Below are positions 62,939-64,000 of a stretch of 64,000 nt of DNA, piece by piece (position 1 is the first letter of the stretch; every line of letters begins with the position of its first letter). Origin of the DNA: Amoebidium appalachense (lineage: Eukaryota > Ichthyosporea); contig CAVNZM010000017.1 of the NCBI GenBank assembly GCA_963693365.1, forward strand, positions 5,518,001 to 5,582,000, written 5' to 3'. A program made the position numbers and the translations under genes. A model generated the notes under the pieces. It ran no database searches. It was not told the DNA's origin and was given only the letters and a program-made list of their open reading frames with translations.

Positions 62939-63169
62939 GGGGGGGAGGGCTACTCGCCCGGCCCAGGTGGGTCTCCCCCTCCCCCCCTCCCCCCATCTTT
63001 TCCTCCCCCTCCCCCCTCCCCCCCCCTCCCCCCTCCCCACCTCGGGAACCACCCACCATCGCGGCTACCTTGGGGATTGGGGGGGGGATCTCTCGAGGGG
63101 ATGGGTATCCCCGCCCGCTGCAGGGGGAGGGGGGTACCACCAGGGGGGACTTCGATATTTACTACTCAC
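59346..63169. other. region without recognised genes
   Basis: 59,346-60,740 and 61,370-62,200 are AT-richer, normal-complexity DNA with many in-frame stops. Homopolymers include C/A at 60,765-60,795, T/G at 60,832-60,881, pure G at 61,027-61,068, 61,160-61,191 and 61,305-61,339, and G at 62,355-62,380 and 62,707-62,750. A TG tract lies at 62,640-62,690. Short direct repeats occur at 59,584-59,671 and 60,033-60,082. No exon with both splice sites and sensible coding content was found. Confidence 0.5.
59584..59671 (+). repeat. 44-bp tandem duplication
   Basis: Two exact copies of a unit beginning CCTCAAAAGATTCGTAAGGC and containing CCCTGGAATTCATTACG, period 44 bp. Perfect identity means it is recent or an assembly duplication. 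Confidence 0.9.
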
Positions 63170-63278
63170 CCCTCCTCCTCCCCCCCCTCCCATTTTAGAT
63201 TCAAAAATCCCTAAAGAACCACATGTCACTTCGAGCTTGTCCGAGCGCAGGATGGAACGCGTTGAGTACAATTCTCGG
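63170..63278 (-). CDS. candidate isolated exon, function unknown
   Basis: On the minus strand a CACACAG acceptor and a GTGAGT donor enclose a 109-bp open stretch encoding RELYSTRSILRSDKLEV, then TCGSLGIFESK and a poly-Gly end. It lacks stops, has mixed composition and sits between low-complexity flanks, as the true exons of this window do. No matching exon was found upstream before the window edge or downstream. It may belong to a gene that continues beyond 64,000. Confidence is low. Confidence 0.28.
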
Positions 63279-63288
63279 CTGTGTGCAC

Positions 63289-64000
<712 letters not shown>

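Overview
This window comes from an intron-rich eukaryote and is not prokaryotic or organellar. Genes are split by GT-AG introns whose phases join correctly across exons. Between the exons lie very long homopolymer G/C tracts and (TG/CA)n microsatellites. Most long open frames in the window are these low-complexity tracts read as poly-Pro, poly-Gly, Thr-His or Cys-Val, and they are not genes. The protein families seen (a PHO8-like alkaline phosphatase, CLPTM1, Cramped-type SANT protein, universal stress protein, non-LTR reverse transcriptase) are eukaryotic. They fit a protist or early opisthokont, but the lineage cannot be fixed from the sequence.

Layout. 1-3.4 kb: 5' part of a minus-strand CLPTM1-family membrane protein gene that runs off the left edge. 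4.4-5.9 kb: a two-exon plus-strand gene for a small, probably N-myristoylated helical protein. 10.05-13.23 kb: a complete five-exon secreted alkaline phosphatase gene (minus, 605 aa) with a TATA box. 18.5-32.05 kb: a giant minus-strand gene with at least 13 exons (about 2,072 codons) encoding a Cramped (CRAMP1)-like chromatin protein with a SANT domain and a Met/Gln repeat. 36.8-43.5 kb: a six-exon plus-strand universal stress protein gene (155 aa). 46.1-56.6 kb: a minus-strand tandem array of exon pairs for a secreted cysteine-rich protein family I do not recognise. 57.7-59.3 kb: a 5'-truncated LINE-type retrotransposon with a poly(A) tail. No secure gene is seen from 59.4 kb to the right edge, apart from one candidate exon.

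The cysteine-rich array is the most interesting locus. Three upstream exon pairs, each with its own start codon and signal peptide, lie upstream of one set of shared-looking 3' exons. All junctions are phase 0. The exon pair nearest the shared exons is cut inside its signal peptide by a 3.6-kb LTR retrotransposon with 480-bp LTRs, a CATAG target duplication, a primer-binding site and a polypurine tract, but no gag-pol frame. The intact neighbouring copy gives the empty site. An intron of the same gene carries a 611-bp MITE-like insertion, again with an empty site in a duplicated neighbouring intron.

Two window-wide patterns stand out. Four conserved-looking exons in three genes each carry exactly one surplus base, two of them at G7 runs, which suggests homopolymer sequence errors or, less likely, frameshifting. 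In addition, long sense-strand C tracts sit just downstream of many 5' splice sites.
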